DNA of 64,000 nt, taken from contig NZ_CP155619.1 of the NCBI RefSeq assembly GCF_039697315.1, positions 5,456,001 through 5,520,000 on the forward strand, written 5' to 3'. The notes beneath the pieces are model-generated. The model made no database searches. It had not been told where the DNA came from and saw only the letters and a list, made by a program, of their open reading frames with translations. The stretch is from Pseudomonas abietaniphila. Lineage in GTDB: Bacteria > Pseudomonadota > Gammaproteobacteria > Pseudomonadales > Pseudomonadaceae. The translations under genes were made by a program, and so were the position numbers. This document shows positions 45,782 through 54,870 of this stretch, in pieces (positions within the stretch are counted from its first letter, which is position 1; each line of letters starts with the position of its first letter).

Positions 45782-47059
45782 TTACCCGCGATACGCATAC
45801 TGCCTGCGCGACGCCTTTTTCATCTGGATCGAGAACCCCGGCGCGGTCGGCGGCATGTACGCGGCATCGCGGATCACGCACGGATCTTCGAAGTGCTCAT
45901 GCAGGTGATCGACGAACTCCACCACACGGCCTTCGTGGGTGCCGGCCAGGCACAGGTAGTCGATCATCGACAGGTGCTGCACGTATTCGCACAATCCGAC
46001 GCCACCGGCATGCGGGCACACCGGCAGGTGGTACTTGGCGGCCATCAGCATCACGGCCAGCACTTCGTTGACCCCGCCCAGGCGGCAGGCGTCGATCTGC
46101 ACCACGTCGATGGCTTCGCGCATGATCAGTTGCTTGAAGACGATGCGGTTCTGGCACATTTCACCGGTCGCCACCTTGACCGGAGACACGCCGAGACGAA
46201 TCTTGCGGTGGCCCTCGACGTCGTCCGGGCTGGTCGGTTCTTCAATGAACCACGGCTTGGCAAACGACAGCTCGCGCACCCAGTCAATGGCGGCATCCAC
46301 TTCCCAGACCTGATTGGCGTCGATCATCAGGTGACGGTCCGGCCCCAGGACTTCGCGGGCGATGCGCACGCGACGAATGTCGTCCTGCAGGTCGCGACCG
46401 ACCTTCAGTTTGATGTGTGAGAACCCGCCATCGACCGCTTCCTGACACAGCCGACGCAGCTTGTCGTCGGGGTAGCCCAACCATCCGGCCGACGTGGTGT
46501 AGCAGGGATAACCCTCGGCTTTCAGCGACTGCAAACGCTCGGCTTTGCCTTGGGCGCGGTCGCGGAGCAAGGCCAGCGCTTCGTCCGGGGTGATGCAATC
46601 GGTGATGTAGCGAAAATCGATGCAGCGCACCAGTTGCTCGGGGCTCATGTCGGCCACCAGTTGCCACACCGGTTTGCCTTCGGACTTGGCCCACAGGTCC
46701 CAGGTGGCGTTGACCACGGCGCCGGTCGCCAGGTGAATCGCACCCTTGTCCGGGCCGATCCAGCGCAACTGACTGTCGCTGGTGACGTGGCGCCAGAAGC
46801 GGCCCATGTCTTCGGCGATCCACTCAAGCTTCAGGCCGACCATGACGCCCGACAGCGCCTTGATCGCCGCGCAGCAGATCTCGTTGCCGCGACCGATGGT
46901 GAAGGTCAGGCCATGGCCTTGCAGGGTAGGGTGATCGGTTTCCAGAATGACGTACGCCGCCGAGTAGTCAGGGTCGGGGTTCATCGCGTCGGAGCCGTCC
47001 AGCGACTGCGACGTGGGGAAACGAATGTCTTCAACGCGCAGGGCGGTGATGGTGGTCAT
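45782..47059 (-). CDS. fucD: L-fuconate dehydratase
   Basis: This 425-residue enolase-superfamily enzyme has Lys217-x-Lys219 (HIKLKVG), Asp247 (MIDANQ), Glu274 (IEEPT), Glu300 (ATGE) and His350 (CPHAGG). This is the ligand and base set of Xanthomonas FucD within one residue. It removes water from L-fuconate to give 2-keto-3-deoxy-L-fuconate. The start, MTTITALRVEDIRFPTSQSL, agrees with family members in length. Confidence 0.94.
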   Translation of the reverse strand: MTTITALRVEDIRFPTSQSLDGSDAMNPDPDYSAAYVILETDHPTLQGHGLTFTIGRGNEICCAAIKALSGVMVGLKLEWIAEDMGRFWRHVTSDSQLRWIGPDKGAIHLATGAVVNATWDLWAKSEGKPVWQLVADMSPEQLVRCIDFRYITDCITPDEALALLRDRAQGKAERLQSLKAEGYPCYTTSAGWLGYPDDKLRRLCQEAVDGGFSHIKLKVGRDLQDDIRRVRIAREVLGPDRHLMIDANQVWEVDAAIDWVRELSFAKPWFIEEPTSPDDVEGHRKIRLGVSPVKVATGEMCQNRIVFKQLIMREAIDVVQIDACRLGGVNEVLAVMLMAAKYHLPVCPHAGGVGLCEYVQHLSMIDYLCLAGTHEGRVVEFVDHLHEHFEDPCVIRDAAYMPPTAPGFSIQMKKASRRQYAYRG

Positions 47060-47118
47060 GGCGGGTCCCTTTGGAATTGTTTTTGGGAGGCATCAAAGCT
47101 TGGATCCTGCAGTCATCC

Positions 47119-47211
47119 TGTGTGAGTGAGCGTGCTCACGAAGAGGTCGTTATGCCCGCTGCATTTTCCGCGGCCCGGACGACGCCTTCGTGAGCACGCT
47201 CAGTCCCTCAG
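47119..47211. repeat. REP-like inverted repeat pair
   Basis: GTGAGTGAGCGTGCTCACGA near 47122 faces TCGTGAGCACGCTCAGTCCC near 47188. It lies between the dehydratase and hydrolase genes. Confidence 0.75.
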
Positions 47212-47245
47212 AGACAGCGCCGTCAGTGCGACGGCGCATGGCTGA

Positions 47246-48091
47246 TCAGGCATCCACCGTCAGCTGCTCCTGCTCGCCCAGGCCTTCGATGCCCAGACGC
47301 ATGCGCTGGCCCGCGCGCAGAAACACCGGTTCCGGCTTGATGCCCAGACCCACGCCCGGCGGTGTGCCGGTGGAAATCACGTCGCCCGGCTGCAGGCTCA
47401 TGAACTGGCTGAGGTAGCTGACCAGTTTCGGGATCTGGAAAATCATGGTGCGGGTACTGCCGTTCTGATAACGCTTGCCGTCCACTTCCAGCCACAGGTT
47501 GAGCTGATGCGGGTCGGCGATTTCGTCCTTGGTCACCAGCCACGGACCCATCGGGCCGAAGGTGTCGCAGCCCTTGCCCTTGTCCCAGGTGCCGCCACGC
47601 TCGATCTGGAATTCACGCTCGGACACGTCGTTGATCACGCAGTAGCCGACCACATGGTCCATCGCATTGGCTTCGTCGATGTAGCGTCCGCCCTTGCCGA
47701 TGACTACGCCGAGTTCGACTTCCCAGTCGGTTTTTTTCGAGTTGCGCGGGATTTCCACGTTATCGTTGGGGCCGACGATGGCGCTGGTCCATTTGTTGAA
47801 AATGATCGGCTCTTTGGGAATGTCCGCCCCGGTTTCAGCGGCGTGGTCGGCATAGTTCAGGCCGATGCAGATGAACTTGCCGACCTGTGCCACGCAAGGG
47901 CCGATGCGGGGTGTGCCGTCGACCAAGGGCAGGCTGGCAGGGTCCAGCGCTTTGAGCTTCGCGATGCTTTCCGGGCTCAGGGCCTGACCCGATACGTCGC
48001 CGATGAATTCCGACAGATCACGGATGCCGCCGTCCTTGTCCAGCAGGGCCGGGCGTTCTTTGCCGGGTTGACCGTAGCGCAGCAGTTTCAT
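47246..48091 (-). CDS. 2,4-diketo-3-deoxy-L-fuconate hydrolase (FAH family)
   Basis: This 281-residue FAH-fold enzyme has FNKWTSAIVGPNDNV followed by the metal site TDWEVELGVVIG (Glu-x-Glu) and KGCDTFGPMGPWLVTKDE. It hydrolyses the diketo acid to pyruvate and L-lactate. It fits the non-phosphorylating fucose route; position next to the KDF dehydrogenase gene supports this. Confidence 0.87.
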   Translation of the reverse strand: MKLLRYGQPGKERPALLDKDGGIRDLSEFIGDVSGQALSPESIAKLKALDPASLPLVDGTPRIGPCVAQVGKFICIGLNYADHAAETGADIPKEPIIFNKWTSAIVGPNDNVEIPRNSKKTDWEVELGVVIGKGGRYIDEANAMDHVVGYCVINDVSEREFQIERGGTWDKGKGCDTFGPMGPWLVTKDEIADPHQLNLWLEVDGKRYQNGSTRTMIFQIPKLVSYLSQFMSLQPGDVISTGTPPGVGLGIKPEPVFLRAGQRMRLGIEGLGEQEQLTVDA

Positions 48092-48154
48092 GGGGTGTCC
48101 TCGTTTAAATGAATCGTCAGAATGGGGCGTCAGCCTCTGTAGGCGCGGATGAAT

Positions 48155-48895
48155 TCAGTTACTCCAACCACCGTCAATGATCTGCGCCGTGCCGGTAGTA
48201 AACCCGCTGGCGGGCGACCCAAGATATAACGCCAGTTGCGCGATCTCTTGCGGCGTGCCGAGACGCCCCATCGGTTGCCGTGCCTCAAACGCGGCGTACA
48301 CCTCGGCTTCATCGCGGTGCTCGCGGGCGGCCTGTTCGGCCACGCGCTGACGCAGCGACGGGGATTCGACGGTACCGGGGCAGATGCAGTTGCAACGGAT
48401 GTTCTGCCCGACGAAATCGGCGGCGACGGACCGCGTGATGCCAATCACTGCGGCCTTGCTGGCGCAGTAGGCGAAACGGTTGGGGACGCCCTTGATGGCA
48501 GACGCCACCGACGACATGTTGATGATCGAGCCGCCGCCGTTGGCCAGCATGGCCGGCAGAAAGGCGCGGATCATCTTGTACATGGCGGTCACGTTCAGGT
48601 CGAAGGCGAAGCTCCAGTCTTTGTCGGAGCATTCGAGAATGTTGCCGCTGTGGACCACGCCGGCGCAGTTGAACAGCACGTCCAGCGCGCCGATCTCGGC
48701 AGCCAGTCGCTCGATGGCCGCATGGTCGGTGACGTCCAGCACGTGTTTGTGTACGCCTGTGAGGGTGTCCAGGGCTGCGCCGTTGATATCGACGGCAAAA
48801 ACTTCCGCGCCGGCATTCAGGTAAGCCTCGACGCTGGCTTGACCGATGCCCTGGGCAGCGGCGGTGATGAGCACTCGCTTACCGGTGAGGTCCAT
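48155..48895 (-). CDS. 2-keto-3-deoxy-L-fuconate dehydrogenase (SDR)
   Basis: This 246-residue SDR has TAAAQGIGQA at the nucleotide site, FNCAGVVHSG, a Ser in NMSSVASA and YCASKAAV (Tyr-x3-Lys). It oxidises 2-keto-3-deoxy-L-fuconate to the 2,4-diketo acid. It is the first gene of the fuc run on the minus strand, directly facing the FadR-type regulator and its operators. Confidence 0.87.
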   Translation of the reverse strand: MDLTGKRVLITAAAQGIGQASVEAYLNAGAEVFAVDINGAALDTLTGVHKHVLDVTDHAAIERLAAEIGALDVLFNCAGVVHSGNILECSDKDWSFAFDLNVTAMYKMIRAFLPAMLANGGGSIINMSSVASAIKGVPNRFAYCASKAAVIGITRSVAADFVGQNIRCNCICPGTVESPSLRQRVAEQAAREHRDEAEVYAAFEARQPMGRLGTPQEIAQLALYLGSPASGFTTGTAQIIDGGWSN

Positions 48896-48944
48896 GTTGA
48901 ATCCCTTGTTCTTATTGTGAAGACGACCGATGTGTCAGGTCTAA

Positions 48945-48957
48945 AGGTCAGGCCATT
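48945..48957. promoter_or_regulatory. Second FadR-type operator half-site
   Basis: GGTCAGGCCATTG here repeats exactly the sequence at 49036-49048, 91 bp away, and lies 50 bp upstream of the minus-strand dehydrogenase gene. Confidence 0.6.
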
Positions 48958-49030
48958 GAGGGCGCAGGGATTGCGTTTCGGAGCACGCTCAACCGGCAGA
49001 GGTTTGCTATGATCCGTTCACTGCAGTCGT

Positions 49031-49049
49031 CCAATGGTCAGGCCATTGG
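49031..49049. promoter_or_regulatory. FadR-type palindromic operator
   Basis: CCAATGG and CCATTGG form a perfect 7-bp inverted repeat with the spacer TCAGG. The pattern resembles FadR/GntR sites and lies between the divergent regulator and catabolic genes. Confidence 0.7.
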
Positions 49050-49131
49050 TCCTGTTTTTAGCACTTGTATCCGACCTCAACAAGGTCATTTTGCTGTCGA
49101 TTTGCAGTTTTCATTTTTGAGCTGAGTGCCA

Positions 49132-49947
49132 ATGCCCATCCAAGTGATTGATAACCAGAGGCTTTATCGCCAGATCGCCGACCAATTGCGCGCCTTGATC
49201 GACAGCGGTGAATTCCCCCCTGGCAGCCGGCTCCCCGCTGAGCGCGAATTGGCCAAGCTGCTGGGTGTCAGCCGCGCGTCGGTGCGGGAGGCGATGATTG
49301 CGCTGGAAGTGATCGGTCTGGTCGATGTGCGCGTCGGCAATGGCGTGCTGGTGTGTGAGCCACCGGTGCAGATGCTGTCAGATGAGCCAGTGATGACGCA
49401 GGCGACCCGCGATCAATGGAAAGACCTCGATCCTGAACTGGGCATCGAAGTGGATTTCAGCGCGGAGATTCCGCCCTTTGCGTTGTTGCAGGCGCGACGA
49501 CTGATTGAGCCGGAAACGGCCGCACTCGCGGCGCAGCAGGCCAGCGACGAAGAGCTTGAATCGATCCGTGAAGCCTTCGAGCGCAACACCCACGATAACC
49601 GCGAGCATTCCCATACCCATCCGGGCGACAGGCTGTTCCATATTCGTATTGCTCAAGCGTCCGGGAATCCGGCTTACGCGCTGATGATCCAGCATTTGCT
49701 CGGCCATCAATACGGCAGCATGTTTCAGCGTCTCCAGGCGCATTACACGTCGGACGACATGCCGTTCCGCTCGGAGCACGAGCATCGGTTGATCCTTCAG
49801 GCGTTGCAGGACCGCAACCCCGTCGCCGCACGGCAGGCGATGGCGGATCACCTGGATGAAGTGATCCGGATTTTCAGCCGGGGGGGGGTTAGCCGCGAGG
49901 CAACAGACGCAGGTCCGCCAGACTTCACCCATCCGTCGACCGCGTAA
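49132..49947 (+). CDS. GntR/FadR-family regulator of the L-fucose cluster
   Basis: This 271-residue regulator has an N-terminal winged helix (about 5-75, PPGSRLPAERELAKLLGVSR and VREAMIALEVIGLV) and a C-terminal all-helical FCD domain with the metal-type pocket. FadR-family members usually repress sugar-acid genes and let go on binding a pathway intermediate. The gene is divergent from the fuc operon and its operators lie between. The ATG at 49132 is preferred to a GTG six bases before it. The end overlaps the convergent SDR gene by 23 bp. Confidence 0.88.
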   Translation: MPIQVIDNQRLYRQIADQLRALIDSGEFPPGSRLPAERELAKLLGVSRASVREAMIALEVIGLVDVRVGNGVLVCEPPVQMLSDEPVMTQATRDQWKDLDPELGIEVDFSAEIPPFALLQARRLIEPETAALAAQQASDEELESIREAFERNTHDNREHSHTHPGDRLFHIRIAQASGNPAYALMIQHLLGHQYGSMFQRLQAHYTSDDMPFRSEHEHRLILQALQDRNPVAARQAMADHLDEVIRIFSRGGVSREATDAGPPDFTHPSTA

Positions 49948-50758
49948 CCTCTTCCCACGCCGCAATCTCTGATTCCAGCAACGCCAGCTTGTCCCGCACC
50001 AGTTTCAGTGCATCGCTGCCGAGCAACAGGTGCGCAGGCGGGTTCTCGCTGTCGATCAACTTGAGCATCGCATTCGCCGCTTTCACCGGGTCACCGATCT
50101 GCTTGCCGCTGCGTTCTTCGCGGGCCTTGCGAATCGGGTCGAAGGTTTCGTCGTAGTCGGCGATCTGCCGTGGCGAGCGTTGCATCGAACGGCCTGCCCA
50201 GTCGGTGCGAAAACCGCCCGGCGCGACTGCGGTGACGTGCACGTTGAAGGGCTTGAGCTCTTTGCCCAGCGATTCGGAAATCCCCTCCAGCGCAAACTTG
50301 CTGCCGTTGTAGTAGGCAATGCCGGGCATGGTGATGAAGCCGCCCATGGACGTGATGTTGAGAATGTGGCCCTTGCGGCGCTGGCGGAACAGCGGAACGA
50401 AGGCCTTGGTGATTGCCACGGCGCCAAACACGTTGACGTCGAACTGACGACGCAGTTCGTTCAGCGAAGATTCTTCCAGAATGCCTTCGTGGCCGTAGCC
50501 AGCGTTATTGACCAGCACATCCACCGGGCCGAATGCCGTGTCGACGTCATTGATCACGCTGTCGATGGCGTCGAATTCAGTCACGTCCAGCAACACCCCA
50601 TGGGCTCGGCCCTTGGCCTGAGATTCAAACTCAGCCAGTGCTTCCTGGGTGCGCAAGGTGCCGATGACCGTGTGCCCGGCGGCCAGTGCCTGCGTGGCGA
50701 GCGCCTTGCCAAAGCCACTGCTGACGCCGGTGATGAACAGGGTTTTTGTCGTACTCAT
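49925..50758 (-). CDS. Short-chain dehydrogenase/reductase
   Basis: This classical SDR of 277 residues has TGVSSGFG (about 10-17), VNNAGYGHEG and YYNGSKFAL (Tyr-x3-Lys), with a C-terminal extension of about 40 residues. The branch contains general oxidoreductases of unknown substrate. ATG at 50758 has GAGGGAAA upstream. It is a single gene between the fuc regulator and an MFS gene; no pathway link is evident. Confidence 0.85.
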   Translation of the reverse strand: MSTTKTLFITGVSSGFGKALATQALAAGHTVIGTLRTQEALAEFESQAKGRAHGVLLDVTEFDAIDSVINDVDTAFGPVDVLVNNAGYGHEGILEESSLNELRRQFDVNVFGAVAITKAFVPLFRQRRKGHILNITSMGGFITMPGIAYYNGSKFALEGISESLGKELKPFNVHVTAVAPGGFRTDWAGRSMQRSPRQIADYDETFDPIRKAREERSGKQIGDPVKAANAMLKLIDSENPPAHLLLGSDALKLVRDKLALLESEIAAWEEVTRSTDG

Positions 50759-50900
50759 GGTGTTTCCCTCACGAGGCAGATGCCGTTGCTTGATCGCCCA
50801 TGTTAGGAACATCAGGTGGCAAAGCGATGTATCAGTTCTCCGGGATGATTGCCTGATCCTGCCGGGACTGACACCTTCGAACCGTGGATACAACCCCGAT

Positions 50901-50995
50901 CCCTGTGGGAGTGAGCTTGCTCACGAAGGCGTCGGTTCAGTCACATTCAAATAGGCTGATCCACCGCTTTCGTGAGCAAGCTCACTCCCACAGGG
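50901..50995. repeat. REP-like inverted repeat pair
   Basis: CCCTGTGGGAGTGAGCTTGC at 50901 is the exact reverse complement of GCAAGCTCACTCCCACAGGG ending at 50995. The pair is intergenic. Confidence 0.88.
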
Positions 50996-51020
50996 TTATC
51001 AGAGATCAGCGAAGGGTGAT

Positions 51021-52415
51021 TCAGCCAGCTGCGTTCGCCTTGGTCCTGGTCACCAACCGCAAGCCACTGGCCACGCTGCCCACTGCCGCAAACCCGGCGC
51101 CGATGCTCAGTGCCAGCGCCGGGCCGTGGGTGCTGGAAATCCCGAAACTCAGCGCCACCAGGGCCGCGCCGGTCGCCTGACCGATCAAGCGGGCCGTGGC
51201 GATGGTGCCGCTGGCGCCGCTTGAGCGTTCTTTCGGGGCGCTGGTCATCAGCGCTTTCTGATTGGGTGCCTGGAAAAAGCCGAAGCCGATCCCGCACAGG
51301 ATCATCCGCGCGCCGATGGACATCACGCTGGCGTCGGCAGGCATGGTCGCCAGCGAAATCATCCCACAGCAGAGCATCGCCAGACCGATACCGCCCAGCA
51401 GCCCCGGCGGGTAACGATCGGACATGCGTCCGGCGAACGGCGCGATCATCGCCACCACCACCGACCAGGGCGTCATCAGGAAACCGGTCTGCACCGGGTC
51501 ACGGCCCAGCGTGGTCTCGAAGAAGAACGGCAGTGACACGAACGCCAGGCCTTGCGTGGCGAAGGAGCAAAAAGCAGTCAAAGCCGACAGGGCAAACATC
51601 GGGCGCTTGAGCAGGTCCAGCGGGAACATCGGCGCCGGGTGCCCGGCCTCGCGTTTGAGCATGGCCGCGCCGCTGACCAGAAAGATCGCCAGGGCGATCA
51701 GCACGGTGGTCATCGAGCCTAGTTGAGCCGCCTCGCTCAAGGCGAAGATCAGCGCACCAAAGGTGATGACGTTGAGGATCGCCGTCACGCGGTCAAAGGT
51801 CAGGCTGCCGGGTTTGGTGGCGGGCAGCGAGTTCCAGGCGAATACCAGGGCGAACACACCGATGGGCAGGTTGATCGCGAACAGCCACGGCCAACTGGCC
51901 ACCGACAGCACCAACGAGGCGATGGTGGGGCCGATGGAAAACGACGTGCCGACCACCAGCGCGTTCATGCCCAGCCCGCGGCCGAGGCGTTCGCGCGGGA
52001 AGATCGAGCTGATCAGGCCGGCATTCACGCTCATGATCGCGCTGGCACCCAGGCCTTGCAGCACACGGGCGATGGTCAGCGTGGGCAGCGACCAGGCGAA
52101 CGTGCACAGCGCCGACGACAGCACGAACAGCATCAACCCGCCAAGGTAGACCTTGCGCTGCCCCAGCACGCCACCCAACGCCGCGAACGGCAGCAGGGTC
52201 GCCACCGCCGCCAGTTGGTAGGCGTTGATGATCCACACCGATGCCGCGGGTGACGCGTTGAGGTCGGCGGCAATGGCGGGCAGGGCGGTGTTGGCAATGG
52301 CCGTGTCGAGCGTGGCCAGGGCGATGGACAGCAAAATCGCAACCATGCCGCGAAATTCGCGGGGGCTGAGTTTATCGCTGACGCACGGGGAATCCTGAGG
52401 GGTGGGCTGGACCAT
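51021..52415 (-). CDS. MFS transporter, DHA2 type
   Basis: This 464-residue protein with 14 predicted helices belongs to the EmrB/QacA drug-export family: LDTAIANTALPAI in helix 1, GLGASAIMSVN and GPTIASLVLS. It would exchange protons for drug-like compounds at the inner membrane. The ATG at 52415 has GGAG upstream and fits the first helix; the farther GTG is unlikely. It is a single-gene unit flanked by REP repeats. Confidence 0.88.
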   Translation of the reverse strand: MVQPTPQDSPCVSDKLSPREFRGMVAILLSIALATLDTAIANTALPAIAADLNASPAASVWIINAYQLAAVATLLPFAALGGVLGQRKVYLGGLMLFVLSSALCTFAWSLPTLTIARVLQGLGASAIMSVNAGLISSIFPRERLGRGLGMNALVVGTSFSIGPTIASLVLSVASWPWLFAINLPIGVFALVFAWNSLPATKPGSLTFDRVTAILNVITFGALIFALSEAAQLGSMTTVLIALAIFLVSGAAMLKREAGHPAPMFPLDLLKRPMFALSALTAFCSFATQGLAFVSLPFFFETTLGRDPVQTGFLMTPWSVVVAMIAPFAGRMSDRYPPGLLGGIGLAMLCCGMISLATMPADASVMSIGARMILCGIGFGFFQAPNQKALMTSAPKERSSGASGTIATARLIGQATGAALVALSFGISSTHGPALALSIGAGFAAVGSVASGLRLVTRTKANAAG

Positions 52416-52545
52416 TATCGACAACGCTCCGGGGACTGCAGGCGGGTCTGTCTGCACAGACGAAAGCGTGATGGTGCCGGTTTGTTAGGGGGCTATGCAA
52501 TGGGGAAATGCTTGAGTTTGAGGGCTCCAGGGATATGACCGGTTG

Positions 52546-52650
52546 TTGTAGGAGCGCGGTTGCCGACGATTGGGTAGTGTCAGACGATCCATCCATCACA
52601 GACACTCCCCAATCGACCGGATGCGGCCCAGACCAAGCGCGCTCCTACAG
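52546..52650. repeat. REP-like inverted repeat pair
   Basis: TGTAGGAGCGCGG (52547-52559) faces CGCGCTCCTACA (52638-52649). The arms are imperfect but of the same family as the others. Confidence 0.75.
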
Positions 52651-52663
52651 GGATCGGCGTTGT

Positions 52664-52966
52664 TTAACCGCCAGCGGTATCAATGTCCCGATCCGTATCG
52701 CCGGTCTGGTTCTCTTCCTTGGTTTTGTCAGGTGACTCGTGTTCCTCGGGCTCGAAATCGGGGGTGAAGCTGTTTTCGCCCGACTGATTGCCGTTGTTTT
52801 CCTGGCTCTGCGCGCCATTGTTGCTTTGGCTTTGCGCGCCGCCCTGGTGTTGCTCAGGCGTTGTGTTCGCGTCCGCCTTGTCCTGACCCATGTGGTTGTC
52901 CGGTGTGTCCGGGTCGATGGCGGGGTCGTGACGCTCGTGGGTCTGCTGGTTCTGTTGGTTATCCAT
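52664..52966 (-). CDS. Small acidic, disordered hypothetical protein
   Basis: This 100-residue protein is very rich in Asn, Gln, Asp, Glu, Thr and Ser, with almost no hydrophobic residues and no signal peptide, so it is probably disordered. An AGAGGTG ribosome site precedes the ATG at 52966. It shows AQSQSNNGAQSQENNGNQ-like repeats. No family is recognised. Confidence 0.55.
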   Translation of the reverse strand: MDNQQNQQTHERHDPAIDPDTPDNHMGQDKADANTTPEQHQGGAQSQSNNGAQSQENNGNQSGENSFTPDFEPEEHESPDKTKEENQTGDTDRDIDTAGG

Positions 52967-53079
52967 ATGCACCTCTTCTGTACGCCCGAATCACCGGGGC
53001 TTACAGAGTTCGAGGGCAAGGCGTCACAGGCGTTCGATGAATCTGCTGACCGGCTGTCCCCAGCCATCGACGAGGCAGA

Positions 53080-53820
53080 TCAACTGTCGCGGTAAGCGCC
53101 TGTCACCGGCAAGCGGCTGCCGAGACGGTAGCGCGAGGAAGGGTGGACCAGCCGCACGTAGGTCACCACACGGCCGTTGTTCCATGTGCGACGCATCAGC
53201 ACCAGACAGGGCTCGCTGGCGTCGATCTGCAGGTATTTGAGTTCGTCTGCGGTTGGATGACTGGCCTCGACAATGTGCTCCATTTCGTCCGGCTGGATGA
53301 TTTGCAGCAGGTAGCGCGCTGACTGCAATGCGTCGCCGAAGGGTTGCTGCAAAAAGTCCGGCGCCGTCTGCGGATTGACGTAGCGATCCTCCAGTTGCAC
53401 CGCCACATCTTCTTCGTAATGCACGCAGAGCAGGTGAAACACCGAGGCGCCGGTGGGCAGTGAGAGCGCCGAGGCGATCGGCATCGACGCTGATTCCCGC
53501 GTCAGGTGCAGCACCTGGCAGTGATAACGATGCCCTCGCGCCAGAATCTCATCGGCGATATTGCTGATGTGCAGCAGGTTCGATTGCGGCTTGCTCTCGG
53601 CGACGAAGGTGCCCACGCCGGACACTCGCAGCAGACGGCCTTCCTCGGTCAGTTCGCGCAACGCCCGGTTGACCGTCATGCGCGACATGCCCAGTTCCAG
53701 CACCAGACGGTTTTCAGAGGGAATCAGGTCGCCAGGTTTCCATTCCCCGGACACCAGCTTGCCGTGCACAAAATCCTTTGCCTGGCGGTACAGGGCTTGT
53801 GGCGCTGGCTTGTCCATCAT
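53080..53820 (-). CDS. GntR/HutC-type regulator with UTRA domain
   Basis: This 246-residue regulator has a GntR winged helix (about 8-75, GDLIPSENRLVLELGMSRMT and VNRALRELTEEGRLL) and a UTRA effector domain with LEDRYVNPQTAPDFL. HutC proteins repress histidine-use genes and bind TGTATA-type DNA sites. It lies downstream of an amino-acid transporter operon, with matching sites upstream of that operon and the divergent oxygenase. The effector is unknown. Confidence 0.88.
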   Translation of the reverse strand: MMDKPAPQALYRQAKDFVHGKLVSGEWKPGDLIPSENRLVLELGMSRMTVNRALRELTEEGRLLRVSGVGTFVAESKPQSNLLHISNIADEILARGHRYHCQVLHLTRESASMPIASALSLPTGASVFHLLCVHYEEDVAVQLEDRYVNPQTAPDFLQQPFGDALQSARYLLQIIQPDEMEHIVEASHPTADELKYLQIDASEPCLVLMRRTWNNGRVVTYVRLVHPSSRYRLGSRLPVTGAYRDS

Positions 53821-53855
53821 TGACCTCCTTAACGCAGTACGGTCCGGGTGATCAC

Positions 53856-53956
53856 CTGTAGGAGCGCGCTTGCCCGCGATCGCGACGGGTCTGACCCATC
53901 CTGTCTTCAGATCTTACGACCGGTTCCCGGCCGATCGCGGGCAAGCGCGCTCCTAC
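53856..53956. repeat. REP-like inverted repeat pair
   Basis: CTGTAGGAGCGCGCTTGCCC near 53856 faces GGGCAAGCGCGCTCCTACA ending at 53956. The pair is nearly perfect and its right arm touches the end of the ABC ATPase gene. Confidence 0.85.
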
Positions 53957-54858
53957 ACGATCGGCGCTTGCTGCTTGCCGTCCTGCCAGAACGCGTTGCG
54001 GTCGAGATAATTCTGCAAAAACTGCTGCAAGCGCGGCTGTTCGGCGTTGTGGAAGATCTGTTGCGGCGTGCCTCGCGCGACCACTTCGCCCTGATCGAGA
54101 AAGATCACCGAATCGGCCACCTGCGCGGCAAAGCCCATTTCGTGAGTGACCACGACCATGGTCATGCCTTCCTTCGCCAGGGTCTTCATCACCTGCAGCA
54201 CTTCGCCCACCAGTTCCGGGTCGAGCGCGGAGGTCGGTTCATCGAACAGCATGATGTGCGGCTCCATCGCCAGCGCACGGGCAATCGCGACGCGTTGCTG
54301 CTGACCGCCGGACAACTGCGCGGGATAGGCATTCGCCTTGTGCGCCAGGCCAACTTTTTCCAGCATCGCCATCCCGCGCCTGTTCGCCTCGTCGGCCGAC
54401 AGCTTGCGCACTCGGCGCAAGGCTTCGCAGACGTTGCCGAGGGCGGTCATGTGCGGCCACAGGTTGAACTGCTGGAACACCATGCCGACGTTGCGACGCA
54501 CCTGATTGATCTGCGATTGCGGCGCGCGTCGGCGGCCTTTGTCGGTGTCCTGCCAGCCGAGCAACTGGCCTTCGATGCGAATCTCGCCTTCGTCGTATTC
54601 CTCAAGGAAGGCCATGCTGCGCAGCAGGGTGCTTTTGCCGGAACCCGAGGGGCCGATCAGGCACACCACTTCCGAGCGCTGTACTTGCAGGTCGATGCCC
54701 TTAAGCACGCGCAGGCTGCCAAAGCTTTTGCCCACTTTGCTCAGCGACACAATGGTCGGCTGTTCGCCCGGGGCTGTTGCTGAAGTTTTCATGCGTTCAC
54801 CTTGTTTCTCGCGTGTGCTGGCGGACGCGGCACCGCTGGGTATCAGGAAGCTGTTCAT
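53953..54858 (-). CDS. Polar amino-acid ABC transporter ATP-binding protein
   Basis: This 301-residue ATPase has Walker [10 protein letters not shown], signature [10 protein letters not shown] and Walker [16 protein letters not shown]. It drives uptake with two permeases encoded upstream. Start is uncertain: ATG at 54858 has AAGGAAG upstream and ATG at 54792 has AAGGTG; the longer form adds about 22 residues before the usual start. Confidence 0.92.
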   Translation of the reverse strand: MNSFLIPSGAASASTREKQGERMKTSATAPGEQPTIVSLSKVGKSFGSLRVLKGIDLQVQRSEVVCLIGPSGSGKSTLLRSMAFLEEYDEGEIRIEGQLLGWQDTDKGRRRAPQSQINQVRRNVGMVFQQFNLWPHMTALGNVCEALRRVRKLSADEANRRGMAMLEKVGLAHKANAYPAQLSGGQQQRVAIARALAMEPHIMLFDEPTSALDPELVGEVLQVMKTLAKEGMTMVVVTHEMGFAAQVADSVIFLDQGEVVARGTPQQIFHNAEQPRLQQFLQNYLDRNAFWQDGKQQAPIV

Positions 54859-54870
54859 GGGGTGGCTTCC

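Noticed and set aside
50901..51180. Short frames crossing the REP pair, some looking like small proteins
   Set aside because: They come from the repeat arms and the antisense strand of the MFS gene, not from a gene.
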